Shown here one piece after another: positions 25,671 to 34,952 of a DNA stretch of 64,000 nt. Numbering within the stretch: position 1 is the stretch's first letter; each line of letters opens with the position of its first letter. A program made the position numbers and the translations under genes. A model generated the notes under the pieces. That model was not told the origin of the DNA. It saw only the letters and a list, made by a program, of their open reading frames with translations, and did not search any database. The DNA lies in the NCBI GenBank assembly GCA_014238205.1, contig JABABM010000010.1, positions 19,306-83,305 on the forward strand, in the 5' to 3' direction. Source of the stretch: Phycisphaerales bacterium. Its GTDB lineage: Bacteria > Planctomycetota > Phycisphaerae > Phycisphaerales > SM1A02.

Positions 25671-26813
25671 ATGACAGATATAGCAACCATGGAACTGGGC
25701 CAGGAGGAGCTCCAGCGAAGCCAGGTTCGGCTTGAGGCACTTCGTGCCATGCTCGCTGAAGCGGGCCTTTCGGCAATTCTCATCGAGCATGAGGTCGATA
25801 TCTGGTACCTGACCGGCTTCGTAGGTCATTCAGCAACACTTGTCGTTGGTCCAACAAACGCGTCCATCCTGTGTGATGCGAGGTACGAGGAATATCTACA
25901 GCCGTGGTCACATGGAGGGGTCCATGAGGTGCTCATCGGCCCTCGGCATACCAAGGCTGATCGAATCAGGGTCGTTGCCGGTGAATATGACCTTTCAACC
26001 GTGGGTTTTCAATCTGAGCACCTGACCGTAGCGAGCCTCCAGGCACTTCGAAAGGAGCTTGAAGGCATTGATCTGGTTGAAACCACGGGAGTTCTTGCGA
26101 CCCTCCGGGCGATCAAGGACCTCCATGAAGTGTCTGTGATCGAGCAATGCATTCAGGTGCAGGGTGCTGCACTGGATGCAGCAATGCTCCAGGTCGAGGT
26201 CGGCATGGCGGAGTCTGAGCTTGCGGCAATCCTCGAGTTTGAAATGCGGAAACGAGGCGCTTCGGGCGCCAGTTTCGAGCCGATCATTGCGACCGGCTCA
26301 AACTCATCGGTCATCCACCACATGCCTGGCAGCAAGCCTATTGAAGAGGGGATGCTCCTGGTCGACTGGGGGGCGAGGATAGACGGGTACTGTTCAGATC
26401 TGACTCGCACATTCTGCTTCGGACCGATGCCGGGACAGATGGCTGAAATCTATGACATCGTTCTTGAGGCACAGGAAGCAGCTATCCAGGCCTGTTGCCC
26501 AGGCGCAGATTGCAAGGATGTTGATGCCGTGGCTCGCAATATCATTGCTTCGGCAGGATTTGGAGAGGCATTTTCCCATGGCCTGGGCCATGGCCTTGGC
26601 ATGGAGGTGCATGAGTCGCCGAATTTCAGTGTGAAGTCCGGTGGAGTTGTCCTTGAGGCCGGAATGGTCATGACCGTAGAGCCGGGCATCTACCTTCCGG
26701 GCATCGGTGGAATACGCGTCGAAGACGATGTTCTCATTACGGAAGACGGATATCGCGTGTTGTCCGATCAAATCGTAAAATCCCATGACGCAGCTGTCAG
26801 GGATCTGGGTTGA
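25671..26813 (+). CDS. M24-family metallopeptidase (Xaa-Pro aminopeptidase/prolidase type)
   Basis: A cytoplasmic dinuclear-metal peptidase that removes residues before proline. The 380 residues split into an N-terminal creatinase-like domain (LRAMLAEAGLSAILI..., WYLTGF) and a C-terminal pita-bread domain. Metal ligands are visible in LLVDWGARIDGYCSDLTRTF (two Asp), SHGLGHGLGMEVHE (His), TVEPGIY (Glu) and GIRVEDDVLIT (Glu). Aminopeptidase P and prolidase cannot be separated from sequence. In several bacteria this gene precedes efp; here accB follows instead. Confidence 0.88.
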   Translation: MTDIATMELGQEELQRSQVRLEALRAMLAEAGLSAILIEHEVDIWYLTGFVGHSATLVVGPTNASILCDARYEEYLQPWSHGGVHEVLIGPRHTKADRIRVVAGEYDLSTVGFQSEHLTVASLQALRKELEGIDLVETTGVLATLRAIKDLHEVSVIEQCIQVQGAALDAAMLQVEVGMAESELAAILEFEMRKRGASGASFEPIIATGSNSSVIHHMPGSKPIEEGMLLVDWGARIDGYCSDLTRTFCFGPMPGQMAEIYDIVLEAQEAAIQACCPGADCKDVDAVARNIIASAGFGEAFSHGLGHGLGMEVHESPNFSVKSGGVVLEAGMVMTVEPGIYLPGIGGIRVEDDVLITEDGYRVLSDQIVKSHDAAVRDLG

Positions 26814-26838
26814 TGCTGTCGGTATTGGAGTTGATTGC

Positions 26839-27306
26839 ATGATTGACATTCGCAAGCTCAAGGAACTGGTTCGGTTGATGGTCGCAAATGACCTTACTGA
26901 AATCGATCTTCGTGACAGCGAGGAGCAGGTGACACTCCATCGCCCCGGCCCCGGTGATGCCCCAGTGGTTCAACAGGTTGCGGCAGCAGCACCCCCTCCA
27001 CCTGTTCAGCAGGGGGCAGCAGTTCCTCCTCCAGCCGCGGCGCCTGTCGAAGATGACACGGCGGGCCTTGTTTCAATCGCAAGTCCGATGGTCGGCACGT
27101 TCTACGCAGCAGCAACCCCTGATGCGGTGTCATTTGTTTCGGAAGGCGATGCAGTCAAGGAGGACACGATCGTCTGCATTGTCGAGGCCATGAAGATCTT
27201 CAATGAGATCAAGGCCGAGGTCAACGGGACCATCACAAAGGTGCTTGTTTCCAATGGCGATGCCGTTGAATTCGGGCAGGACCTTTACCTAGTCAAGCCG
27301 GACTGA
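26839..27306 (+). CDS. accB: biotin carboxyl carrier protein of acetyl-CoA carboxylase
   Basis: Carries the biotin that shuttles CO2 between biotin carboxylase and carboxyltransferase in malonyl-CoA synthesis. At 155 residues it has the short N-terminal helix region (IRKLKELVRLMVANDLTEID), a Pro/Ala-rich hinge (about 47-80) and the biotinyl domain with EAMKIF, where the lysine is biotinylated (the usual motif is EAMKMM/L). ATG 26839 has GGAG about 8 nt upstream; an earlier in-frame start overlaps the peptidase gene. accC follows 13 nt later. Confidence 0.93.
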   Translation: MIDIRKLKELVRLMVANDLTEIDLRDSEEQVTLHRPGPGDAPVVQQVAAAAPPPPVQQGAAVPPPAAAPVEDDTAGLVSIASPMVGTFYAAATPDAVSFVSEGDAVKEDTIVCIVEAMKIFNEIKAEVNGTITKVLVSNGDAVEFGQDLYLVKPD

Positions 27307-27319
27307 GAACCAGGTATAC

Positions 27320-28678
27320 ATGCCCATGTTTTCCAGGATCCTCATCGCTAATCGAGGCGAGATTGCCTTGCGAATCATTCGTGCAGCCCGGGAACTCGGG
27401 CTGGAGACGGTCTGTGTCTATTCAGAGGCCGACAGGGATGGCCCTTGGCTCCTCCAGGCAGATCATTCCATATGCATCGGACCTCCTCCGCCCCTGGATT
27501 CATATCTCAGGATCGATCGGATCATTGCCGCCGCCGAAACGGCAAAGGCCGATGCCATCCATCCTGGGTATGGATTTCTCGCTGAGAATGCGGAGTTCGC
27601 CTCTGTCTGCAGGGATTGTCATATCGAGTTCATCGGCCCCAGCCCCGAGGCCATGGCCCTTCTTGGAGACAAGATCTCCTGCAGGGCAATGGCGAAGAAG
27701 GCGGGGACGCCGATCTTCCCGGGATCAGAAGAGGCCATAGAGGACGAAGAGGAAGCTGTGCAACTGGCACATGAAATAGGCTTCCCGGTCATCGTCAAGG
27801 CTGCCGCAGGAGGCGGGGGGCGGGGTATGCGGGTGGTGCATGAGCCGGGCCAGTTGGAAGCTGCCATCCAATCAGCCCAGCAGGAGGCAGCATCGGCTTT
27901 CGGCAATGGGGCCGTATACATCGAGAAGTTCCTCGAGCGTGCCAGGCACGTGGAGGTTCAATGTCTCGGCGACAAGCATGGCAACGCCATTCACCTCTAC
28001 AACAGGGACTGTACATCACAGAGAAGGCACCAGAAGCTCATCGAGGAGGGGCCTGCACCTGGCATTCAGGACGATCGGCGAGATGAGGTATGCCAATCAG
28101 CAGCGAATCTCATTCGGAATGCAGGCTACTCAGGTGCCGCCACATGCGAGTTTCTCATGGATCGAGATTCAACCTTCTACATGCTGGAGGTGAATACACG
28201 CGTTCAAGTTGAGCATCCGGTGACCGAGATGATCACGGGCGTGGATATTGTCAAGGAATCAATCCTTGTTGCAGCAGGATTGCCCCTGTCTTGTAAACAA
28301 GAAGAGATCACGATCAATGGCCACGCCATCGAGTGCAGGATAAATGCCGAGGATCCAGATCGAAACTTCATGCCGCAGGCAGGCATCGTGGAGGAATACG
28401 TGGCCCCGGGAGGCCATGGGGTTCGAGTCGATTCCCATGTCACGCCCGGGTACCTCATACCCCCAAACTACGACTCGATGATCGCAAAGCTCATAGTGCA
28501 CGGCCGTGACAGGGAGGAGGCGATCGCTCGAATGAGCAGCGCCCTGTCGGAGTTCAGAATCGGCCCGGGAAAGACGACCATACCCCTGCACAGGCGGATT
28601 CTCCGCGAACGCGAGTTCATTGAAATGGATGTTGACATCCACTATGTAGAACGAATGCTCGACTCGGACGAGAGCTGA
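27320..28678 (+). CDS. accC: biotin carboxylase of acetyl-CoA carboxylase
   Basis: ATP- and bicarbonate-dependent carboxylation of biotin on AccB. The 452 residues follow the family throughout: ILIANRGEIALRIIRAARELG at the N-terminus, HPGYGFLAENAEFA, the ATP-grasp glycine loop AAAGGGGRGMR, the EKFLERARHVEVQ segment and the catalytic MLEVNTRVQVEHPVTE. A second ATG at 27326 is possible. Its TGA stop directly abuts the convergent TCA stop of the next gene, giving TGATCA with no bases between. Confidence 0.96.
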   Translation: MPMFSRILIANRGEIALRIIRAARELGLETVCVYSEADRDGPWLLQADHSICIGPPPPLDSYLRIDRIIAAAETAKADAIHPGYGFLAENAEFASVCRDCHIEFIGPSPEAMALLGDKISCRAMAKKAGTPIFPGSEEAIEDEEEAVQLAHEIGFPVIVKAAAGGGGRGMRVVHEPGQLEAAIQSAQQEAASAFGNGAVYIEKFLERARHVEVQCLGDKHGNAIHLYNRDCTSQRRHQKLIEEGPAPGIQDDRRDEVCQSAANLIRNAGYSGAATCEFLMDRDSTFYMLEVNTRVQVEHPVTEMITGVDIVKESILVAAGLPLSCKQEEITINGHAIECRINAEDPDRNFMPQAGIVEEYVAPGGHGVRVDSHVTPGYLIPPNYDSMIAKLIVHGRDREEAIARMSSALSEFRIGPGKTTIPLHRRILREREFIEMDVDIHYVERMLDSDES

Positions 28679-30325
28679 TCAGCGGGCAGGAATGTCAACG
28701 TCCATCGAGCCGATCAAGATGTGGCCCAGCCTGAATGACGTGACCTTGACGCCCCCGGTTACCTGGAAGACCAGAAGCAGTCGCTGTTCCTGTGTCTTGG
28801 AGAGAACAGGCAGTTGGGATGGATTCTTGAGGTTGGATCGCGGGTCGAGGCTGATTTCAACTTCAGGCCCGAAGTAGAACACGTATCCGATCGGCGTGTA
28901 CTTGTTGCCGTACGAGTCGATCAGGGCCAGTTCGTCCGAAGCATCCGTCTTATCTTCGAGTTGTCCCCCGAGCCAGGTCGGCTGGTTCCGACTTACGTCG
29001 ACGTATACGATCTGTGTGCCGGGTTCCGAATAGACGCCTTCCGCTTGAAGGGTCCGCGAGGTAGCCCCGCGATCGGCTTTCTGCATTCGAAGGAAGCCGG
29101 ATTCAAAGTACCCGTCCACCATGCTCATGGTTCCAGGCACACGGTTTCTGCTGGGACTGAAATTCGGCACGCGATCGATTACGTGAACCAGGTTCATTTC
29201 ATCACTTCCAATGTCTCCTCCAAGGCGACGGTTGTCCGTTGCGCCGCCGGCACCCTGCTGGAGCATTGCCTGGATGTCCTGGCTCGATCCCGGCATGGAT
29301 GACCATTGGGGGACATCGAACCGAGTGCCTCGAATCTGGAGGTAGTTGGGTTTGAAGGCGTCATCTCGAGATTCGAATATGAACCAGAACTCCGCATCCT
29401 TTCGACCCGGTACGCTCGTGGCGTAGTTCATTCGGTCATCAAACGCATAGCCCATGCGCATGACCGCATCTCCCTCGTGGGGATCCTGTGTCCAGTAGAT
29501 TGGATGGAGGATTTCAGGACTGTCCTGTGCACTCGATTTGCCGACAAGTCGGACCTGACTGCTTGCCAGTGACAGTTGCTTTCCGAAGTCCATGGAAGAA
29601 GCGCTGAAGAGTGTCTTGAGCACCCAGTAGCGTGAACCCTCAGGGTGCAGTACTGGAGCATCTGAATTGGAGAGAAAGGCAACGCCGTCCGAGGGCATGG
29701 AGATCTGGCCCTCGCCATCATTGATGTTGTCTCTCAGGAGGGAGGCCTGCTTGTAGAGTTCGGGGTTGTATTGTTTAAGCGGCGAGGAACTGAGGTTCGG
29801 GTAGAGGGTTGAAACACTTGCCCACTCGTAGAACTCGTTCGTCCACTTGTCTACCGGCGCCCAGAGCCTGGGACCCATTTCACTCATGACACCTGCGCGA
29901 CCTCGCTCACGCCCGAATCCCTGGTACCCCATGAACTCGTGCGGGCCATGAAAGAAGCCGAGTGCAGTCATCGTGAATCCAATGGTCAGGATTCCGGAGC
30001 ACAGGCCGGCAATGGCCCCCATTGTCATGTCAGGCCCCTGGGGAATCATGATGTTGTTTCGAACAATCGAATCACCAGCCCATCTGAGGGTTGCAAGGAA
30101 GAAGGCAAAGAGTCCTGCCAGAGACAGTCCCATTGCATATCCATCGAAGGTTCCTCCGCCAAGGAAGAAGCCGATGGCCACTGGTTCCCAGAATGCAAAT
30201 GCCAGCGCGCCGGCCACGATGACCGCAATCAGGTGGAGAAGGGAGCTGAAGAAGCCCTGGTTCGACCACCAGTAGGCAATCAGGAGGACAAGGCCGATGA
30301 TGATCAGATTGAGGAGGACACTCAT
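28679..30325 (-). CDS. CvpA-like membrane protein with a large extra domain
   Basis: The N-terminal ~125 residues contain about four membrane helices (roughly 3-22, 27-50, 63-85, 100-125) in the CvpA-like layout. The remaining ~420 residues are soluble, rich in Trp/Tyr and probably outside the cytoplasm; I do not recognise this part. CvpA itself is a short protein linked to envelope stress and colicin V export, so the extension is unusual. ATG 30325 overlaps the preceding stop (ATGA), with AGGAAGG upstream. It is the third gene of the pilT run. Confidence 0.6.
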   Translation of the reverse strand: MSVLLNLIIIGLVLLIAYWWSNQGFFSSLLHLIAVIVAGALAFAFWEPVAIGFFLGGGTFDGYAMGLSLAGLFAFFLATLRWAGDSIVRNNIMIPQGPDMTMGAIAGLCSGILTIGFTMTALGFFHGPHEFMGYQGFGRERGRAGVMSEMGPRLWAPVDKWTNEFYEWASVSTLYPNLSSSPLKQYNPELYKQASLLRDNINDGEGQISMPSDGVAFLSNSDAPVLHPEGSRYWVLKTLFSASSMDFGKQLSLASSQVRLVGKSSAQDSPEILHPIYWTQDPHEGDAVMRMGYAFDDRMNYATSVPGRKDAEFWFIFESRDDAFKPNYLQIRGTRFDVPQWSSMPGSSQDIQAMLQQGAGGATDNRRLGGDIGSDEMNLVHVIDRVPNFSPSRNRVPGTMSMVDGYFESGFLRMQKADRGATSRTLQAEGVYSEPGTQIVYVDVSRNQPTWLGGQLEDKTDASDELALIDSYGNKYTPIGYVFYFGPEVEISLDPRSNLKNPSQLPVLSKTQEQRLLLVFQVTGGVKVTSFRLGHILIGSMDVDIPAR

Positions 30326-32013
30326 GTCTTTGCGCCTTCCTTTGGATTCGCGGTGCTGGCCTTCTTCTTCTTCTTCTTCGAGGAGAAGACTCTTGATATC
30401 TCCTCAAGCGAGGTTTCTCCCATGCCTGCCTTCAGGAGGCCCGCCTCCTGGAGAAGAAGCATTCTGTTGCGACGTGCCTGGGACATGGCGCTCTTGAGAT
30501 CACCGCCTCGGAGATGTGTACGGATCTCCTTGTCGATGAAGAAGACTTCAAATACGCCGGTCTGGCCGAGATATCCCGTTCCCGTGCAGGCAGGGCAGTC
30601 CTCGATCTTGTTCTTGACCCTCACCTTGCCCACAGGCAGATGGATGTCCTTGCCAACTGCAGCAGGGAGCTTCAGATTTTCAAGTTCCTCCGGGGCAGCT
30701 GCCTGCTTGCATTTTGGGCAGAGTTTCCTGATCAATCGCTGGTTCATCACGGCTCGGAGAGGTTTCACCGCTTCGTCAACATCGCCGATGTACTTCACCC
30801 ACTCCTTGACTGCATTTATCACCGAATCCGATTGCATGGTGAGGTAGATAAGCGGCCCTTGTCGACCCGGGGCAGCTGAAACACGGGCGACGTCGGCATC
30901 CTTGATGTCGGATGCCAGGCAGATGTCAGGGTCACGTCGAAGGATGGACTGGAGGCTCGTTGCATAGTCCACGTCCGGATTCGTCTTGTCCCATTCAACC
31001 TGGTCGACTCCGTCGATCCACGCCTCGGGTTCATATTCAAGAGTCTTGATGTTGCACGTATACGCATCATGCCTTCCAAGGCATGCGTAGCCTGTTGAGG
31101 TAAGACCCTGTCGAGGAGGCGCAGTGATCAGCACGATGCCGTGCCGGTCATGTGATTCCATGAGCCCGTCAAGCCCTTCCCGCTGCTGGGGAAGAAGGCC
31201 AAGCAGGTCATAGTTGATCTTGCGCTGTTCTTCTCGATTGAACTCGATGCATGCTGTCTGGCCCTTGGATGAACCGGATGTAGTCAGATGAACATCCCGT
31301 TCGCCCGAAGGGGCTGTCATGGTGAACTTGCCGGACTGGCGTCTTCGCGTGTTTGAAATATCGAGGCCGGCGACTTGTTTGAAGAAGTTCAACACATGGC
31401 CACAGGCTTCCGTAGTCAACTCCCCATGTTTCGTTCGAACTCCATCAATGGTTCGCCAGAGGGCGGCGCCTGAATCTCCAAGGAGCATGTCGATCCGGGA
31501 TGCTCGTTCTTCGATGGCCGGCCCGAGGACATCCTCGGCCTGCAGGTAGATCTGGAACTCGGGTTCATCCTTGCCTGGTATGGGCACGGACTTTCCACGG
31601 ACATCGGCGAATTGGATGACGGCCGCCTGGCGAGCCTTGGCCTGCTTCTTGGCGTGCGCGGCATTGGCGTCCTTTGAGAAGGAAAGGACATACCTGCGTT
31701 CTTCAGGAACCGATTGATTCCGCACTCGCCAATAGACCAGGATCGGAATGAGCATGACCAGGAGTGCAGCGGGCAAACTGATCCAGAACGACCATGCTGC
31801 GAACATGATGACGATTGCCAGGAAGCCTGCAGAGAGGTGCACGGCATTCCATCTCTTCCAGTTCAGGTTGAAATACCGAACGTCCTTGTCGAGCTTTGCC
31901 GACACCAGCCATCCCCAGGCTATGAATCCGCCCCACATCAGCAGGGGCTTCCATGGACTCATCAGGAGAACAGTGGAATCGCTCAGCACGTATTGAATCG
32001 ATGGGGCGTTCAT
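30322..32013 (-). CDS. membrane-anchored GspE/PilB-like protein with degenerate nucleotide site
   Basis: A 563-residue relative of type II secretion/type IV pilus assembly ATPases. Two features are odd. First, the N-terminus has about three hydrophobic segments (20-38, 57-75, 76-95), whereas GspE/PilB are soluble. Second, the P-loop reads APPRQGLTSTGYA (298-310), so the invariant lysine is leucine 304, and the Walker B glutamate is aspartate 369 (DPDICLASDIKD). The tetracysteine zinc motif is kept (C432, C435, C473, C476). A lysine run closes the C-terminus (546-551). I infer a pseudo-ATPase scaffold, co-transcribed with pilT 19 nt upstream. Confidence 0.8.
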   Translation of the reverse strand: MNAPSIQYVLSDSTVLLMSPWKPLLMWGGFIAWGWLVSAKLDKDVRYFNLNWKRWNAVHLSAGFLAIVIMFAAWSFWISLPAALLVMLIPILVYWRVRNQSVPEERRYVLSFSKDANAAHAKKQAKARQAAVIQFADVRGKSVPIPGKDEPEFQIYLQAEDVLGPAIEERASRIDMLLGDSGAALWRTIDGVRTKHGELTTEACGHVLNFFKQVAGLDISNTRRRQSGKFTMTAPSGERDVHLTTSGSSKGQTACIEFNREEQRKINYDLLGLLPQQREGLDGLMESHDRHGIVLITAPPRQGLTSTGYACLGRHDAYTCNIKTLEYEPEAWIDGVDQVEWDKTNPDVDYATSLQSILRRDPDICLASDIKDADVARVSAAPGRQGPLIYLTMQSDSVINAVKEWVKYIGDVDEAVKPLRAVMNQRLIRKLCPKCKQAAAPEELENLKLPAAVGKDIHLPVGKVRVKNKIEDCPACTGTGYLGQTGVFEVFFIDKEIRTHLRGGDLKSAMSQARRNRMLLLQEAGLLKAGMGETSLEEISRVFSSKKKKKKASTANPKEGAKT

Positions 32014-32032
32014 GATCGTGGTTCGTGTGGTT

Positions 32033-33166
32033 TCAGGAAATACCCTTCAGACGCATCTTGAGTTCTTCAGGCTTCGGAGTTGCCTCGAGCGCAACCCTGT
32101 GGTGGATGATCTCATCTTCAACCAGTTCCACCAGGGCAGAGGTGAAGTCGATCATGCCTTCCTCGTGACTCTTTCGGATGATGTCGAGCAGTTCGCCTTC
32201 GCGAGCCTCCAGAATGTACTTCTGTACGGCAGGGGAGCCAAGGAGAATTTCGATGGCTGGTATACGGGGTATGTCGTCCTTGAGTGTCGGGAGCAGTTTC
32301 TGGTAGACGATGGCACGAAGATTGTACGCAAGCAGTTTTCGGATCTGCTCGACTTCATCGGCATCAAACAGATCATAGATGCGGCCGAAGGTCTGCCATG
32401 CGGACGAGGCATGAATTGTTCCGAAGACAAGGTGGCCCGTTTCTGCTGCACGAATGGCTGCTTCGAAGGTCTCCTTGTCTCGCATTTCACCAACAAGGAC
32501 GACATCGGGGTCCTCGCGGACCAGGGCTCGCAGTGCCTCGTTGAAGTCGAGGCAGTCGATGCCGACTTCCCTCTGGTTGATGCTTGCCTTGTCATCCTTG
32601 AAGATGTACTCGATCGGGTCTTCGATCGTGACGATGTGGCATCGGCGACGCTGATTGATGTATTGGAGCATTGCAGCGATCGAAGTCGACTTGCCTGAGC
32701 CGGTGACGCCCGCAAAGAGAATGATTCCGTTGGCCGCCATCGCAACGGGGCCGAGGATCTCTGGAATATGCAACTGTTCGAACGTCTTGATGTCTGAGGT
32801 GATCAGCCTGCATGCAAGGGCTACCTTGCCACGGGTCATGAAGATGTTGACCCTGAAGCGACGATCCTCGTCATAGTCATATGCAAGGTCGAATTGCCCA
32901 TGCCGCTTGAAGTGCTTGTACTGTCCTTCGTCGAGGATATCGAGGCTGATCTGGTGGCCGTCGTTGCTGGCCACAATCTCCGTGTTGAGTGTTCGGAGCT
33001 CACCCCTCACTCGAATTCGAGGTTGCGTTTCAGCCTTGATATGGAGGTCAGACGCTTCGTAGTTGATGCAGGCCTTCAGCAATTTGCGGAAGATGGCCTC
33101 TCCGGCACCACTTTCAGTGCCCTTGTTGTGCGTGACAGCACCAAAGACTTCCTTAACTTCAGTCAT
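32033..33166 (-). CDS. pilT: type IV pilus retraction ATPase
   Basis: The cytoplasmic hexameric motor that depolymerises type IV pili, driving twitching. At 377 residues it is complete: Walker A AGVTGSGKST, the Asp-box EDPIEYIF, Walker B DPDVVLVGEMRD and His-box HLVFGTIHASSA are all intact. This contrasts with the degenerate paralogue directly downstream. No pilB, pilC, pilM or pilin gene lies in the window. GGAG lies about 11 nt before ATG 33166. It is divergent from guaB across 152 bp. Confidence 0.92.
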   Translation of the reverse strand: MTEVKEVFGAVTHNKGTESGAGEAIFRKLLKACINYEASDLHIKAETQPRIRVRGELRTLNTEIVASNDGHQISLDILDEGQYKHFKRHGQFDLAYDYDEDRRFRVNIFMTRGKVALACRLITSDIKTFEQLHIPEILGPVAMAANGIILFAGVTGSGKSTSIAAMLQYINQRRRCHIVTIEDPIEYIFKDDKASINQREVGIDCLDFNEALRALVREDPDVVLVGEMRDKETFEAAIRAAETGHLVFGTIHASSAWQTFGRIYDLFDADEVEQIRKLLAYNLRAIVYQKLLPTLKDDIPRIPAIEILLGSPAVQKYILEAREGELLDIIRKSHEEGMIDFTSALVELVEDEIIHHRVALEATPKPEELKMRLKGIS

Positions 33167-33283
33167 CGAAAGGCATGCTCCTGCTGATCAATGGAGACCC
33201 CCGCCTGGGGGGCGTCCGGACAGATCATCGTAGCAGATGGGCCCCGCAGGGGCGATTCCGGCGTTTGGAGATATTTCTGAAAC

Positions 33284-33312
33284 TTGACATGGCGACCCCC
33301 TCTCGGCATCAT
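33284..33312 (+). promoter_or_regulatory. promoter of guaB
   Basis: A consensus TTGACA (33284-33289), a 17-nt spacer and CATCAT (33307-33312). The -10 ends 6 nt before ATG 33319, which predicts a leaderless message and argues against the in-frame ATG at 33289. Confidence 0.55.
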
Positions 33313-33318
33313 CGTCGG

Positions 33319-34800
33319 ATGGAGCAGCAGAACATCCCTGAAGGCATCACCTTCGACGACGTTTTTCTCGTCCCGCAGTACAGCGATGTTACGCCTGATG
33401 AGACACAAACCTCGACCCTGCTCACTCGAAACATAGAGTTGAATATCCCACTCGTGTCTGCTCCGATGGACACGGTTACGGAGTCCAGGTTGGCCATATC
33501 CATCGCCCAGGAAGGTGGTATAGGCATCATTCACAAGAACATCTCGGTTGAGCAACAAGCTCTCGAGGTGGCGAAGGTCAAGCGGACGCAGAATGGCATC
33601 ATTTCCGACCCTATAACACTCAGTCCCGAAGACACGGTTGCCATGGCGACCTCGCTCATGGAGCAGCAGAACGTATCCGGATTCCCAGTGACGATCGACG
33701 GGACCAGCCGGGGCAAGTTGGCGGGAATACTCACTCGCAGGGACATGAAGTTCGTTGATTCTCCGACTGATCACGTCGGAGAGGTCATGACCCGGGAAAA
33801 CCTCATCACGGCACAGCCTGATATCAAACTCAAGGATGCCGAGGCGTTGATGACCCGCGGTCGAGTCGAAAAACTCATCCTGGTCGACAGTGATGGGGGG
33901 CTGGCAGGCCTCGTCACCATGCGTGACATCGAGAACATCAGGCAGCATCCGACGGCTTGCCGAGACGGCAGGGGAAGATTGAGAGTGGGAGCCGCCGTAG
34001 GCGTTCGCCAGTTGGACAGGGTTGCAGCTCTTGTTGAAGCCGAGGTCGATGTTGTCATCGTCGACACGGCGCATGGCCATTCCGCAAATGTCCTCGATAC
34101 GATCCGGTCCATCAAGAATGAGCACGACATTGATGTCATCGCTGGAAATATCGCCACGGAAGAAGGAGCAGCCGCAATCATCGATGCGGGGGCTGACGCA
34201 GTGAAAGTCGGCATAGGGCCCGGGTCGATATGTACGACTCGAATCATAAGTGGCGTAGGTGTTCCCCAGTTGACTGCGATCCGCAATGCCTGCCTTGCTG
34301 CAACAGCTGCGGGCGTACCGGTCATTGCCGACGGTGGCATACGTCAATCAGGTGATATTCCGAAAGCCATTGGATTTGGTGCGAATGTGGTCATGCTCGG
34401 CTCGCTCTTCGCGGGACTTGACGAAAGTCCTGGCGAACTGATCCAGCACAGGGGCAGGCATTTCAAGTCCTACCGAGGCATGGGCAGCCTGGGCGCCATG
34501 GGCGCTGGTTCAGCTGACCGGTATGGGCAGGGAGCCGTTGAGGACACGAGGAAGTACGTGCCGGAAGGTGTGGAAGGCCGTGTCCCGTATCGAGGCAGTC
34601 TTTCGGGGTTCGTCTACCAGATGGTCGGCGGCCTTCGAGCTGCGATGGGGTATTGCGGATGTGCAACCATCAAGGACCTCCAGGAGCGTGCCCGGTTCGT
34701 GCGTGTTTCATCCGCTTCCCTGGTTGAATCGCACGCGCACGACATCCAGATCACCAAGGAAGCTCCCAACTACCAGACGATGAATACCAACGGCGAGTAG
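33319..34800 (+). CDS. guaB: IMP dehydrogenase
   Basis: Oxidises IMP to XMP with NAD+, the committed step to guanine nucleotides. The 493 residues include the N-terminal [17 protein letters not shown], two CBS domains (about 95-210), the nucleotide region [13 protein letters not shown], the catalytic-cysteine loop [12 protein letters not shown] and the flap [20 protein letters not shown] 33319 is chosen from the promoter position. No guaA follows; tRNA-Arg is next. Confidence 0.95.
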   Translation: MEQQNIPEGITFDDVFLVPQYSDVTPDETQTSTLLTRNIELNIPLVSAPMDTVTESRLAISIAQEGGIGIIHKNISVEQQALEVAKVKRTQNGIISDPITLSPEDTVAMATSLMEQQNVSGFPVTIDGTSRGKLAGILTRRDMKFVDSPTDHVGEVMTRENLITAQPDIKLKDAEALMTRGRVEKLILVDSDGGLAGLVTMRDIENIRQHPTACRDGRGRLRVGAAVGVRQLDRVAALVEAEVDVVIVDTAHGHSANVLDTIRSIKNEHDIDVIAGNIATEEGAAAIIDAGADAVKVGIGPGSICTTRIISGVGVPQLTAIRNACLAATAAGVPVIADGGIRQSGDIPKAIGFGANVVMLGSLFAGLDESPGELIQHRGRHFKSYRGMGSLGAMGAGSADRYGQGAVEDTRKYVPEGVEGRVPYRGSLSGFVYQMVGGLRAAMGYCGCATIKDLQERARFVRVSSASLVESHAHDIQITKEAPNYQTMNTNGE

Positions 34801-34816
34801 TCGCCCTTCCTGCCGG

Positions 34817-34890
34817 GTCCATATAGCTCAATTGGATAGAGCGTCGGCCTCCGAAGCCGAAGGTTGCAGGTTCGAGCCCCGCCATGGATG
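34817..34890 (+). tRNA. tRNA-Arg (anticodon CCG)
   Basis: A 74-nt cloverleaf with D-arm GCTC/GAGC, anticodon stem TCGGC/GCCGA and loop CTCCGAA (anticodon CCG). No CCA is encoded. Pairing is imperfect: the acceptor has G1-U72 and A7-C66, and the T-stem (GCAGG/CCCGC) has A51-C63. Both mismatches look like T-to-C changes on the 3' strand. The sequence otherwise fits a working tRNA. Confidence 0.85.
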
Positions 34891-34900
34891 TTGAATGAAA

Positions 34901-34927
34901 CAGGCCCCGCACGATGTGCGGGGCCTG
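34901..34927. terminator. bidirectional hairpin after tRNA-Arg
   Basis: CAGGCCCCGCAC (34901-34912) and GTGCGGGGCCTG (34916-34927) pair perfectly over 12 bp around a 3-nt loop. It lies between tRNA-Arg and the end of the convergent metalloprotease gene. Only a weak T-rich stretch follows. Confidence 0.75.
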
Positions 34928-34952
34928 TAGTTCTATTCAGGAATAAACGGAC

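Noticed and set aside
33192..33252. Two GC-rich imperfect hairpins in the pilT/guaB gap
   Set aside because: Pairing is short or bulged, and position in a divergent promoter region does not fit a terminator; no riboswitch family recognised.
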